In this document: one piece after another, positions 7,936 through 17,300 of the stretch
Layout: the number at the start of each line of letters is the position of its first letter
Position numbering within the stretch: position 1 is the first letter of the stretch
Assembly: GCA_002343075.1 (NCBI GenBank)
Contig: DDRH01000003.1
Location: 90,711 to 154,710, forward strand
Origin: Phycisphaerales bacterium UBA2421
GTDB taxonomy: Bacteria > Planctomycetota > Phycisphaerae > Tepidisphaerales > Tepidisphaeraceae
Reading direction: 5' to 3'
Length of the DNA stretch: 64,000 nt
Program-made: the position numbers and the translations under genes
The notes under the pieces: model-generated
Databases searched by the model: none
Told to the model about the DNA's origin: nothing
Seen by the model: the letters and a program-made list of their open reading frames with translations, nothing else

Positions 7936-8066
7936 TCAAACCAGAATCACGAAATCAGAAATCCGAATCAATGTCGAAATCCGAATGAGGATCATACCTG
8001 AATTTCTCATTCGGGTTTCCTCATTCGGGTTTGCTTCGGATTTTGGGTTTCGTCATTCTGGTTTGA
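7936..8066. repeat. 131-bp imperfect palindromic element
   Basis: The ends are inverted repeats of 19 bases with one mismatch: TCAAACCAGAAT(C/G)ACGAAA at 7936-7954 and its complement at 8048-8066. Internal segments also pair, since AAATCCGAA and CCGAATGAGG occur on both arms. The whole can fold into a long hairpin. It has no coding capacity of its own, but its right arm supplies the last 19 or so codons and the stop of the PqiA-like gene. It looks like a REP/MITE-type dispersed repeat. I cannot test copy number here. Confidence 0.7.
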
Positions 8067-8672
8067 CCCGCTCGCTCCCATTTCCGGGCTGTCGGGCTCC
8101 GGCAGAGATACGCACAATCCCGCCAAAATCGACAAGGCCACCGCCGCGCAGAAGGCCGTCACGCCGACGCGTGGGTGCACTTCGGCGACGTTTCGAAACT
8201 TAATCAACACGATCAGCACTGCGACCACCAGCACATCGAGGATGGAGTATTTGCCCGTGAGGTCGGCGAGCTTGTGAAGCATTCGTCGTGCTCTGATGGA
8301 TATCCGCACAAGCCCGCTCGTGGCGATGAGTAGTGAAACCAGCTTGGCGACAGGAAAAACGACGCTGAAAATGAAGAGGATTGCTGCCAGGAGATAGTGA
8401 GAGTCGTCAAAGAGCTGTTTGATGCCGCCGAGGAGCGAAAACTCGCGCCGCTGGCCCAGGGTGGTCATATCCATAAAAGGCATCGTCAGCGCCGCGGTAA
8501 GCGTGATGAGCGCCACCGTTGCGACGACGGCGGCGAATCGGTTGTTGCGCAGGCGGGAGAGTCGTTTTCCGGGGCTGGCCCCACAATGCGGGCAGGCGGG
8601 GAGAAATATCCGATCCGGCAACACGAAAGTGCCGCGGCATCGCCGACAGGTGATCGGGTGCAGGTTGGCCAT
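8007..8672 (-). CDS. PqiA-family membrane protein
   Basis: This 221-residue protein begins with a zinc-ribbon-like segment, CRRCRGTF then CPHCG (about residues 8-31). Four hydrophobic segments follow, at about 48-65, 92-115, 140-160 and 170-190, with the family-like KYSILDVLVVAVLIVLIKF. PqiA proteins are inner-membrane partners of MCE-type lipid transport and contain two such modules in Enterobacteria; this one has a single module. No MCE-domain gene is adjacent. ATG 8672 is chosen over a TTG at 8678. The last residues (SNQNDETQNPKQTRMRKPE) are encoded inside the palindromic element and are probably an acquired, non-native tail. Confidence 0.82.
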   Translation of the reverse strand: MANLHPITCRRCRGTFVLPDRIFLPACPHCGASPGKRLSRLRNNRFAAVVATVALITLTAALTMPFMDMTTLGQRREFSLLGGIKQLFDDSHYLLAAILFIFSVVFPVAKLVSLLIATSGLVRISIRARRMLHKLADLTGKYSILDVLVVAVLIVLIKFRNVAEVHPRVGVTAFCAAVALSILAGLCVSLPEPDSPEMGASGSNQNDETQNPKQTRMRKPE

Positions 8673-8808
8673 GATCAAGAGCGCACGCTCGACGGCCAGC
8701 AGTGTGGTCGACCGCCTGCGTTTTCACAACCCGAACCTCTCACTGCCCCACTGGCAACGCTTTCCTGTCAAATGCGCACGACGTGGCCCCCATTCGGCGC
8801 GGGTGGTG

Positions 8809-10077
8809 TCATTCTGCGATGAGCAGCGGGATGTTGGCCGTCGCGGCCGAACCTTTGCCATCACGGACGTAGACATAAAGCCGAAACCGTCCTGGCTCGT
8901 TCGGCATGGTCACGGTCGCCTTCCCGGCCGCGGTCGGGTTGACCGCATCAGGATACGTCGGCGGGTGTTCCTCGGGATCGCCGCCGAGGCCTGGCTTGGC
9001 TACTTCGTTCCACAGAGCCCACTCGTAGCTGAGTGCGTCCCCGTCGGGGTCAGCTGCCTTGACACTTGCTTCAAGCTGCTGGCCTGGCTTCACTGATTGC
9101 GGTGTGTTGATCGTCATTGGCTCGATCGTCGGACATTGGTTGGTCGGCGACTGGCCTGTCCAAAGTTCCGTCATCGCGTCCACCGCCCCCAGCTTGCTGC
9201 CGTCGCGCAGGAGCATGCCAAACCACGTGTTGGTCATTTCGAGCTTTTGTCCCCATGTAAATGCATACGAACCGAGAACCAAATCGCTACCCTCAATCAC
9301 GGTAGCGGTGTAGTGTTTGCGATATTGCTCAGCCTTTTCGGTTGAAGTCGGTTCGGGGAGCAGGCCGAGTGGGTCTCTGTTAACTTCCCAAGTGCCGAAC
9401 GGGCCAAACTCGGTGATGATCAGGGGTTTGGTGCCACCAGCCTTGCGATAGCGGTCGACGACCGAGGTCGCGCCGGCGTAGGTGTTAATGCCGAGGATGT
9501 CGATACTCGGACACCGATCGTGCAGTTCCTTCACTTTCTGCCCACCAAGTTCGGCGACCACCGTCATGGTTGGCCGCGTCGGATCGATTCGCCTGGCCGC
9601 GGCGGCGCAGGCTTCGAGATTTTCCCAGACGAGCGGGTTGTCTCCCTTTTCCCCCTCCATCTCATTTCCCAATGACCACATCAGCACCGCGGGATGGTCT
9701 TTGTATCGGGTTACCAACCGCTCGACGCGCGCAACCTGATCGGCACGAAACTGCGGGTCGCTGTAATCAAAGCCGTGCCTTTCGTGCTTGAGCCAGATGC
9801 CGACCGCCACGGTCAGTCCGTGCGCGTGTGCCTCGTCCAACGTCTGGTCGATACCCTCAGCATCCCATGTGCGGATGGAGTTACCGCCGACGGATTGGAG
9901 CAACTGCTTTGATCCACTCCCGCCGGCGCCGTGGATGATGTATGGCTTGCCATCGCGGATGAGCCGCCAGCCGGAATCGGTCTGACGTAACTCCGTCCCT
10001 GCCGCCGATGCCAGCGATGTGGCGGCGCACGATAGCACCAGCAATGAGAGGCACCGGTGGGTGAGGGTCGTGAGCAT
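8809..10077 (-). CDS. exported glycoside hydrolase, GH2-type TIM barrel
   Basis: This 422-residue exported protein starts at ATG 10077 with AAGGAA upstream and a signal peptide (CLSLLVLSCAATSLASA). A TIM-barrel glycosidase domain fills about residues 30-300: IRTWDAEGIDQTLDEAHAHG, then WSLGNEME with the likely acid/base Glu after Asn, and later LIITEFGPFG with the likely nucleophile Glu. The remaining 110 residues form an Ig/PKD-like domain (KAADPDGDALSYEW). The beta-sandwich domains found before the barrel in full GH2 enzymes are absent, so it is a minimal GH2-like enzyme. The substrate is not predictable. It lies 4 bases after a LacI-type regulator gene, and its ribosome-binding site overlaps the end of that gene. 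Confidence 0.85.
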   Translation of the reverse strand: MLTTLTHRCLSLLVLSCAATSLASAAGTELRQTDSGWRLIRDGKPYIIHGAGGSGSKQLLQSVGGNSIRTWDAEGIDQTLDEAHAHGLTVAVGIWLKHERHGFDYSDPQFRADQVARVERLVTRYKDHPAVLMWSLGNEMEGEKGDNPLVWENLEACAAAARRIDPTRPTMTVVAELGGQKVKELHDRCPSIDILGINTYAGATSVVDRYRKAGGTKPLIITEFGPFGTWEVNRDPLGLLPEPTSTEKAEQYRKHYTATVIEGSDLVLGSYAFTWGQKLEMTNTWFGMLLRDGSKLGAVDAMTELWTGQSPTNQCPTIEPMTINTPQSVKPGQQLEASVKAADPDGDALSYEWALWNEVAKPGLGGDPEEHPPTYPDAVNPTAAGKATVTMPNEPGRFRLYVYVRDGKGSAATANIPLLIAE

Positions 10078-10081
10078 TTGC

Positions 10082-11149
10082 TTATTCCTTCTGAGTACTT
10101 TTACGTCGAGACTGCCCGGTGGTTTGTCGCGAGCCTTTGATTGTTGCAGATTGCCCCGGCGGGGCGGTCGAGCCGTGTACTTCAAACCACGTCCGCAACA
10201 CCTTCCGCGGCACCGCCGTCGCCGACTTGCGATCGAGTAGCTCGTGAAGCACCTCGAACGCCGCCCGCCCGATCGCCACGGCATCCTGGCAAACCGCCGT
10301 CATCGCGGGGTGAACGATGTACCTCATTTCACCATCGTCAAACCCGATAATGGAGAGGTCTTCCGGCACGCGCACTCCCAACTCGCGGGCTTCATTAAAC
10401 GCTCCGACTGCGGTGATCGGGTCGGTGATAAATACTGCGGTTGGAGGGCGGCTCATGGCTGCGATCTGTCGGATGAGCTGCGTTCCCCCGTCCCGGCGTG
10501 CCCATGCTTGAAACGCGTAGCGGTCGTCAAACTCGATATCGCGAGCCTTCATGGCATCGCGGAAGCCGGCGAGGCGGTCGGCGTGGTCGCTATCGGGGAT
10601 GCCGTTTACGCAAATGGCGATGCGCCTGTGACCGAGGTCGATCAGGTGCTCGGCCGCAGTCCGGCTGGCCGGGCGGCTCTCGGCGTGTACAAAACTTACG
10701 CGCGGGTTGGCAAACCGCTCGCCTACAACCACCGAGGGGAAGCCTTCGCTGGCGATCTGCTCGCAAATCAGGTGCGAGTCGGCAGTCGCCCGCAAAACCG
10801 CGCCCCGGACACCCCGGCGCATGAACATCTGCGTATAGGTCTCATGGTCCAGTCTGTTGCGACCGGCGTTAAGGATGACCAAATCCAGTCCCATGAGTTC
10901 GATGCCGTCGGAAAGGCCCTGCAGGATGGCGGTGTCATAGGTCGATCCGAGTGAGGGCTGTGACGTGTAGACGAAGGCGATATTGGTTGTTGGCCGGCGG
11001 CCGACGCTCGCGACATATCGCGCTTTGTTGGCAGCCTCGAGCACACGCCGGCGGACGGTTTCGGCGACGCGCGGATCGGAGTTGATCACCCGCGACACTG
11101 TGGCAGGAGATACACCGACAACTCGGGCGATCTCGCGAACAGAACTCAT
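10082..11149 (-). CDS. LacI-family transcriptional regulator
   Basis: Residues 1-60 hold the LacI helix-turn-helix and hinge: VREIARVVGVSPATVSRVIN followed by RVAETVRRRVLEAANKARYV. A periplasmic-binding-type sensor domain follows (NIAFVYTSQP, HLIDLGHRRIAICVNG, PEDLSIIGFDDGEM) with the usual ligand-cleft layout. The start is set at ATG 11149, because the three residue blocks before it are not part of the fold. A basic tail of about 30 residues (KGSRQTTGQSRRKSTQKE) extends beyond the normal end. The glycosidase gene starts 4 bases after its stop, so this regulator probably controls its own operon in response to a sugar. Confidence 0.92.
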   Translation of the reverse strand: MSSVREIARVVGVSPATVSRVINSDPRVAETVRRRVLEAANKARYVASVGRRPTTNIAFVYTSQPSLGSTYDTAILQGLSDGIELMGLDLVILNAGRNRLDHETYTQMFMRRGVRGAVLRATADSHLICEQIASEGFPSVVVGERFANPRVSFVHAESRPASRTAAEHLIDLGHRRIAICVNGIPDSDHADRLAGFRDAMKARDIEFDDRYAFQAWARRDGGTQLIRQIAAMSRPPTAVFITDPITAVGAFNEARELGVRVPEDLSIIGFDDGEMRYIVHPAMTAVCQDAVAIGRAAFEVLHELLDRKSATAVPRKVLRTWFEVHGSTAPPGQSATIKGSRQTTGQSRRKSTQKE

Positions 11150-11180
11150 AAACAGATACCCATCACCATAATACAATCTA

Positions 11181-11193
11181 TGAAACAGTTACA
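11181..11193. promoter_or_regulatory. candidate LacI-type operator
   Basis: TGAAACAGTTACA is a 13-base inverted repeat with one mismatch, about 30 bases before the LacI-type gene start. It resembles TGAAAnCGnTTnCA operators but lacks the usual central CG. The site would allow autoregulation of the regulator/glycosidase operon. Confidence 0.25.
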
Positions 11194-11307
11194 CGGCGTA
11201 TCTTAACGTGCTGGGCGAACGGACGTCAATGGAAATCGTCGTCAAGGTTGGGAGACGTTGGCCGCAACAGGTGCAGTCCTGTTTCCGAAGCTCCGATGGC
11301 GACCCGC

Positions 11308-12435
11308 TCACCTGCCCCCGCGCACCCGCTTCCGGTAGGCTGTCGGAGTGCCTCCTGATTCCTTCCTGAAAACCGTCGCAAATCTCGCCTGGCTGCTGAA
11401 TCCACATTTCTCCGCGATCGTAGGCATGTCCATGCTCGTATCGCGCAACAACTGCATGGCGCGCTCAATGCGCACGCGGCGGATTTCGTCGAGCAGACTC
11501 CGGCCCATCTCTTCCCGAAAACGGCGTTCCAGCGTTCTTCGTCCCGCGGCGACTTCTTCCAACACATCTTCGACGCCAATGGGCCGGGCCGCATTCTCGC
11601 GAATGAAGCGCGCCGCGGCGGCGACGGTTTCGTCTTCTATCACAAGCACGTCGGTCGAGTGGCGCGTGACGATGCCTTCGGGCTGGATCAGGTGCGGCTC
11701 GGGAGAGATGCGCCCGCCTTGCATCAACTCTGCAAGGATTCTGCCCGCTTCATAACCAACTGAAAATGCCGCGGGCTTAATGCTGGATAGACTCGGGCGA
11801 ACCATGTCCACAAGCATGAGATCATTGTCGCAACCAAGCACTGCGACATTCTCGGGCACGCGCAATCCGGCATTGCGGCAGGCATCGACCGCATGCCACG
11901 CATAGCGGTCGTTTGCCGCCATGATCGCTGCCGGAACCGGAACCGTGGTGATCCAATCGACGGGCACATCATCGGCGACGTGTACCTTGAAGCACTCGTG
12001 CCCGGCTTCGCGCGCGGCTATCTCAAACCCATGCTCGCGCGTGCGCGACCACGCGGCGGTCGGATGGCCGCAAAAGCCGAAGTTGCGAAACCCACGGTCG
12101 CGAAAATAGTCGTAGCCCAGCCGGCCAATGGCTACGTCATCCGGGAGAACGCTTGGGAGATGTAGATGCGTCAATACGTTGTAGTCGAGCGTGTGCGCCA
12201 CATTCAGCACAGGCACCCCAGCCCGCCGAAACGGCCTAATCGACCGCTGGTCGTGGATCATTGCCACGATACCATCCACCGCCTTGGGGCTCACCGCTTT
12301 CTTTCGTTCGATCGAGTACATCGGGGGCATTACAAACTCCCAGTTACCCGCCCGATTTGCATACTGCATGATGCCGCGCAAGACGTCCCTGCCGTAGGCG
12401 CCGACCATGTCGAGTTGGATGCCGATTCGAAGCAT
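11308..12435 (-). CDS. XylR-type AraC regulator with sugar-binding domain
   Basis: This 375-residue protein joins an N-terminal LacI-like sensor domain (about 1-265: IGIQLDMVGAYGRDVLRGI, FGFCGHPTAAWSRTREHGF, MAANDRYAWHAVDACR) to a C-terminal AraC DNA-binding domain (about 275-372). The latter carries the double helix-turn-helix ending ARFATVFRKESGGTPTAYRK. This architecture is that of XylR, the xylose-responsive activator. In planctomycetes many paralogues sense other sugars, so the ligand is open. The start at ATG 12435 removes an N-terminal stretch with no fold. The gene is divergent from the PEP-CTERM gene at 12663 and is a candidate regulator of the polysaccharide region to its right. Confidence 0.9.
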   Translation of the reverse strand: MLRIGIQLDMVGAYGRDVLRGIMQYANRAGNWEFVMPPMYSIERKKAVSPKAVDGIVAMIHDQRSIRPFRRAGVPVLNVAHTLDYNVLTHLHLPSVLPDDVAIGRLGYDYFRDRGFRNFGFCGHPTAAWSRTREHGFEIAAREAGHECFKVHVADDVPVDWITTVPVPAAIMAANDRYAWHAVDACRNAGLRVPENVAVLGCDNDLMLVDMVRPSLSSIKPAAFSVGYEAGRILAELMQGGRISPEPHLIQPEGIVTRHSTDVLVIEDETVAAAARFIRENAARPIGVEDVLEEVAAGRRTLERRFREEMGRSLLDEIRRVRIERAMQLLRDTSMDMPTIAEKCGFSSQARFATVFRKESGGTPTAYRKRVRGGR

Positions 12436-12662
12436 GACGAGCCTAACATACCACTTGTCGCAAAAGAAAAAAGGTTTTGCGCGAAATTGCATGGCAATGA
12501 AGTGGTGCGTTGGACATACTCCTCAACGTCAGCGGAGGTTGGCCGGGAGGGTAATTCCGGCCAGATCAAGTATCGAATCGTTCGACAACCTGTATCGAAG
12601 TCGCGGCTCGTGGCCGGGCTTCCCTGCGCTACATGTCATTTACTCCTTTCGGAGGATCAGGA

Positions 12663-13307
12663 ATGCGCACGTCTCTCTCTAAGGCGATTGCCCTGCTCGC
12701 AGGTGCTTCGCTCATCGGTTTGTGCTCGGCAGTCGCCTCGGCACAAAATTTGTTTGCCAACGCCAGCTTCGAAGACCCGATTACCTCGGACGGCCCGCCG
12801 TTCGTTGGCTTCTGGGAAGGCTTCAGCGGCGGCGGCGCTTTTTCAGTGAACGGCGGCCAGATGCCCCGCACGGGCAACCTGCATGCCCGTTTCGGCATCG
12901 ATAACACCGTGAACACCTTTGCCGGTGCCTTCCAGGATGTCCCGGGGCTGGTGCCCGGTTCGGGTGTCACCTTCAGCGGTTGGCATGCGACTCCCTCCAG
13001 CCCGCTTGATGTAGGTGTCGAGATTCGCATCGAGTGGCGCGATTCGGTTGCCAATACCGAAGTCGCCCGCACCCCCAACCTGACCGTCGCCCCAGGCGCG
13101 AGCTATTCGCAGTTCAATCTGGATGCGATCGTTCCCGCTGGCGCGGATTCGGCTCGTGCCGTCTACGCGATCCAGAGTTTCACGACCAACCCGCTCGGCA
13201 ACGGCGAAGTGTACCTTGACGATGTCTCGTTTGTTGTACCCGAGCCAACTTCACTGGCGTTCCTCGCGACCGCCGGGCTGATGGTGGCTCGCCGTCGTCG
13301 TGCATAA
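12663..13307 (+). CDS. exported PEP-CTERM protein, carbohydrate-binding-like fold
   Basis: The ATG at 12663 follows GGAGGA and opens a signal peptide (LLAGASLIGLCSAVASA). The 170-residue mature domain starts NLFANASFEDP and ends GEVYLDDVSFV. This beginning and end are typical of CBM4/9-like or DUF642-like jelly-roll domains, in which the N-terminal NASFE and the C-terminal YLDDVS strands pair. The C-terminus is VPEPTSLAFLATAGLMVARRRRA, a PEP-CTERM signal. It precedes a pseudopilin gene by 72 bases. A role in binding glycans at the cell surface is inferred from the fold and the neighbouring glycosidases. Confidence 0.82.
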   Translation: MRTSLSKAIALLAGASLIGLCSAVASAQNLFANASFEDPITSDGPPFVGFWEGFSGGGAFSVNGGQMPRTGNLHARFGIDNTVNTFAGAFQDVPGLVPGSGVTFSGWHATPSSPLDVGVEIRIEWRDSVANTEVARTPNLTVAPGASYSQFNLDAIVPAGADSARAVYAIQSFTTNPLGNGEVYLDDVSFVVPEPTSLAFLATAGLMVARRRRA

Positions 13308-13327
13308 GTGTTTGTAAGTGATGAAGT

Positions 13328-13345
13328 GCCGGCTTCAGCGCCGGC
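13328..13345 (+). promoter_or_regulatory. leader hairpin before the pseudopilin gene
   Basis: GCCGGC, a 6-base loop, GCCGGC lies between the PEP-CTERM gene stop and the pseudopilin start. No T run follows. It could lower read-through or stabilise the upstream message. Confidence 0.3.
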
Positions 13346-13379
13346 AGCGGGACGGCCTAACCTTTTGATGGAGCTTGCA

Positions 13380-14261
13380 ATGAATAAAGCGAACCACATT
13401 CAAGGGACCACGAAAGTTCGCAAAGCGTTTACGCTTGTGGAACTACTCGTGGTGATCGGGATCATCGCGGTCCTGATCGGCATCCTGCTGCCGACGCTGG
13501 GTCGGGCCAAGGCGCAGGCGACAACAGTCGCCTGCATGGCCAACCTGCGCAGCATCGGCCAGGCGGTGCAGTTGTATACGGGCATTCACAAGGGTGCGCT
13601 TCCTTACGGGTACTGGGACGGCATCGGAAGCCCTGATGGGAACACCGTAAACGGAGGCAGCAGTGCCACCGACTGGCAATTGCTCCTATTGAGTATCGCT
13701 TTGGGTAAAGGTGGTTCGACCTACGGCGATCAAGCAGGCTCCGAGACTTCTAAGCTGCAAGAGGCGTTCGCCTGCCCCGCGGCCTTCGCCGACTCTGGCA
13801 ACGCCGCTGGAAACTTTGACCGCAAACTGCACTACTCGTCGCATCCGCGCCTCATGCCCAACCTTGACGACACCGATCGCGCCGTAGCCCCGCCGAGGCC
13901 GCTCCTCAAGGGCTGGAAGATATCCAAGATCCGGCGCTCGACCGAAATCGCGTTGATCTTTGACGGTTCCCAGGATTTTGGCACCAACCGTGGCAACGCG
14001 TACGCCGTCGGCAACGGCATCGATGACGGCGGACTGTACGCCCGCAGCTTTCTTCTTGCTCGCCCGACCGTGAATCTTGGCGAGTCCATCAAGACCGACA
14101 ATCGAGACTTCTCCGTCGGCCCCCGCGCCGATATCCGCTGGCGACATGGGAAGAACAATACAGCCAACGTGCTGTTCGCTGACGGTCACGCGGAAAGCCG
14201 CGCTCTGACTCGCGCGAACGCATCTGACCTCCTGCTCCGAAATGTTTGTGTCGACCAATAA
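13380..14261 (+). CDS. type II secretion-like pseudopilin (DUF1559 type)
   Basis: The protein of 293 residues begins with a prepilin leader (VRKAFTLVELLVVIGIIAVL, cleavage expected before the Phe) and a hydrophobic helix. A Lys/Gln-rich segment follows with CMANLRSIGQAVQLY, typical of planctomycete pseudopilins. The C-terminal domain ends with HGKNNTANVLFADGHAES, which is the His...Asp-Gly signature of this group but with 11 rather than 9 residues between His and Asp. ATG 13380, with GGAG upstream, is preferred over the upstream in-frame start. Members of this family are many per genome and their role in secretion or surface assembly is unclear. Confidence 0.88.
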   Translation: MNKANHIQGTTKVRKAFTLVELLVVIGIIAVLIGILLPTLGRAKAQATTVACMANLRSIGQAVQLYTGIHKGALPYGYWDGIGSPDGNTVNGGSSATDWQLLLLSIALGKGGSTYGDQAGSETSKLQEAFACPAAFADSGNAAGNFDRKLHYSSHPRLMPNLDDTDRAVAPPRPLLKGWKISKIRRSTEIALIFDGSQDFGTNRGNAYAVGNGIDDGGLYARSFLLARPTVNLGESIKTDNRDFSVGPRADIRWRHGKNNTANVLFADGHAESRALTRANASDLLLRNVCVDQ

Positions 14262-14318
14262 GCTTCATTCGCGAGCGGTCTCTTACAGAAGCCGATCACC
14301 GGCATTACCTCCTCAATC

Positions 14319-17300
14319 TTGAGCGCACACGTGGTCAATTCCGATCAAACGACACTCACGCGGGAAGCTGTTGAGCCGGTCATCCGGGCAATCAGCAAAA
14401 CGCCGTCGCCGAAAGAGGGCTTCACCACGCTCGCGGGCCGCGAGATGTACTGCATCCCGCAGTTCGATGCGATGCCTCCCTTCCTAATGAGCATAGCCAG
14501 CGATAGTGACTTGTGGATGTACGTCAGCAGTACCGGCGCGCTCACCTGTGGGCGGCGCAGCCCCGAGATGTGCCTGTTTCCTTATGAAACCGACGACCGA
14601 CTGCACCACCTTCGCGGCATCACCGGACCGATTACGCTCATTCGTGAGGATGATGCGACAGAGGTTTGGGAACCTTTTGCCGGTCTGATCGATTCGACAA
14701 TCGTGTCGCGCAATCTTTACAAGAGCACCATCGGCAATGAAGTGGTGTTTGAAGAAACACATCATGGCCTCGGGCTGACTTTCAGGTATGGCTGGCAAAA
14801 CTGTGATGCGTTTGGATTCGTCCGCACCGCGACCCTCATCAACCACTCGGCTCATCGTTCGCGCAGTTTCGAGATGATTGACGGCTTGCTGAATGTGATG
14901 CCCCCGGGCGTGCAGCTTGGCGTGCAGCAGGGTTCGAGTTGTCTCGCCGATGCTTACAAGGTTTGCGAGCTTGATCGTGCGACCAAGCTCGGCGTTTTCT
15001 CGCTGAATTCGCTTGTCACCGACCGCGCCGAACCCGCGGAGAGCCTGCGTGCGAACCTGGTCTGGTGCCGGGGACTCAGCCCGTTTCGAGCGACACTGAG
15101 CGCGGGGAGTATCGAGTCATTTCGCCGTGGCCGACCCGTGGCCGCCGAGTGCAAACTGCGCGGCCAGCGGGGCAGTTACCTGGTTAGCGCGGCGATTGAG
15201 CTGAAACCGGGGCAGGCTCTAAGCTGGGATATCGTGGCCGACGTCGGTCGCACGCAACAGCAGGTGAGTAAAGCACTTAAGATGCTTGAATCGGATGCAA
15301 GTCCGATCCCGATGCTGCGAGAATCGCTCGAATCATCGCGCGACAATCTCGCGCGCATCGTCGCCGCAAACGACGGCTTACAGGCAACCGCCGACGCAAA
15401 GATGTCGGTGCACCACTTTGCCAACGTACTGTTCAATACCATGCGCGGCGGCGCGTTTGCCGATGGCGGAAAGATTCGCCGGGCCGATTTCATTCGCTCG
15501 GTCCAGACTCGTAACAAGCCGGTGGCTTCAAAGTACGTAGCTTTGCTCGCGCAACTGCCCGAGCAAGTCTCGCCCGCGCAGCTGATTGAACAGCTCCGCC
15601 GCGCATGCGACCCGAGCCTGCTGAGGCTCGGCTATGAATATCTCCCCGTAACCTTCGGCCGGCGTCACGGCGACCCAAGCCGACCATGGAACTCTTTTAA
15701 CATCCAATTGCGCGACGAAAATGGCTCTCAGGTCATCGCATATCAGGGCAATTGGCGGGACATCTTCCAGAATTGGGAAGCCCTGTGTACGAGCTTTCCA
15801 GAATACATCACAAGCATCATCGCCAAGTTTGTCAGCGCCTCAACTGCAGACGGATTCAACCCCTATCGGGTTACCCATGAGGGGATTGACTGGGAAGTGC
15901 CCGAGCCAAATCACCCCTGGTCAAACATCGGATATTGGGGCGACCATCAGATTGTCTACCTCACCCGGCTGCTCGAGCTTTCCGAGCGATTTCAGCCGGG
16001 GACGCTTGCGGAATTGCTTGCGTCGCCGAACTTCTCCTATGCATCGGTTCCGTATCGCATCAAACCCTTTGCAAACACGGTGAACGACTGCCGTAACACG
16101 ATCGAGTTTGAAGCCGGCCTGCATCGCAGGATTGAGGCCGAATCGAAGGAAATGGGAACCGACGCGAAACTGCTGCGCGGAGTTGACGGCGCGGTGTTGC
16201 ATGTGTCGCTGATGGAGAAGCTTCTTGTCCCGGTACTGGCAAAGATGGGCAGCTTTGTCATCGGCGGGGGCATCTGGATGCACACCCAGCGGCCCGAGTG
16301 GAATGATGCCAACAACGCCCTCGCCGGATACGGTTTATCGGTGGTTACCCTCTGCTACATGCAGAGGCACGTTCAGCTCATCCGTCGGGTGCTGGAGTCA
16401 ACAAGTCTGCCGACGCATGCGATATCGTGCGAGGTTGCCAACTGGCTGCGCTCGACGCTAGGCGTGCTGCAGCGGAACCTCGGCCTGACCAACACCGATT
16501 CAGTTGACCCCGCTGCTCGCATGACGCTTTTGAGCCAGCTGGGGGGTGTCTCGTGCGACTATCGCCGACAGCTTTATCAAACCGGGATTGGCCAGCCGGT
16601 GCCGGTTTCGGCTGTTGAACTGCGTGACCTGCTGGCGCTCTGCGAAACTTTCATCGCTCACACCATCCGGTTGAATGAGCGGCCCGACGGGCTGTTTCAC
16701 TCGTATAATCTCATTCACTTTTCCGAAGATAAGAAGACCGCCCGTGTTCGCCACCTGCCCCTGATGCTCGAAGGGCAGGTTGCGGCGATTAGTTCCGGCC
16801 TGCTCACGCCCGAGCGGATTGTGAATATGGTGGAATCGCTATACACCAGCGAGCTGTATCGCGCCGACCAGCACAGCTTCACGCTTTACCCCGACCGCTC
16901 GACCAAGAGCTTTCTCGAAAAGAACATTGCCAGGGGCGAGGATGTGTCGCGCATCAGGCTGTTGCGCAGCATGCTGGCCTGCGGCGATTTCCGTGTTGTT
17001 GCCCTGGACGGGACCGGGCGCGTGCGTTTTCATGCCGATTTAAGCAACGATGCGGCCCTGCAGCGGCGGTTGGATGAGGTCGCAAGAGATCCGGCCTGGC
17101 ATGATGCCGTCGCCGCCGACCGCACTGCTGTCTCGGACCTGTACGAGTCGGTTTTCGAGCATCATTCATTCACCGGGCGTTCGGGGTCGATGTTCGGCTA
17201 TGAAGGGCTTGGCAGCATCTACTGGCACATGGTCGCCAAGCTGGTCGTGGCGGTGCAGGAAGTTTGCATCGCAGCGGAGCGCGCGGGTAAGCCCCAGGCG

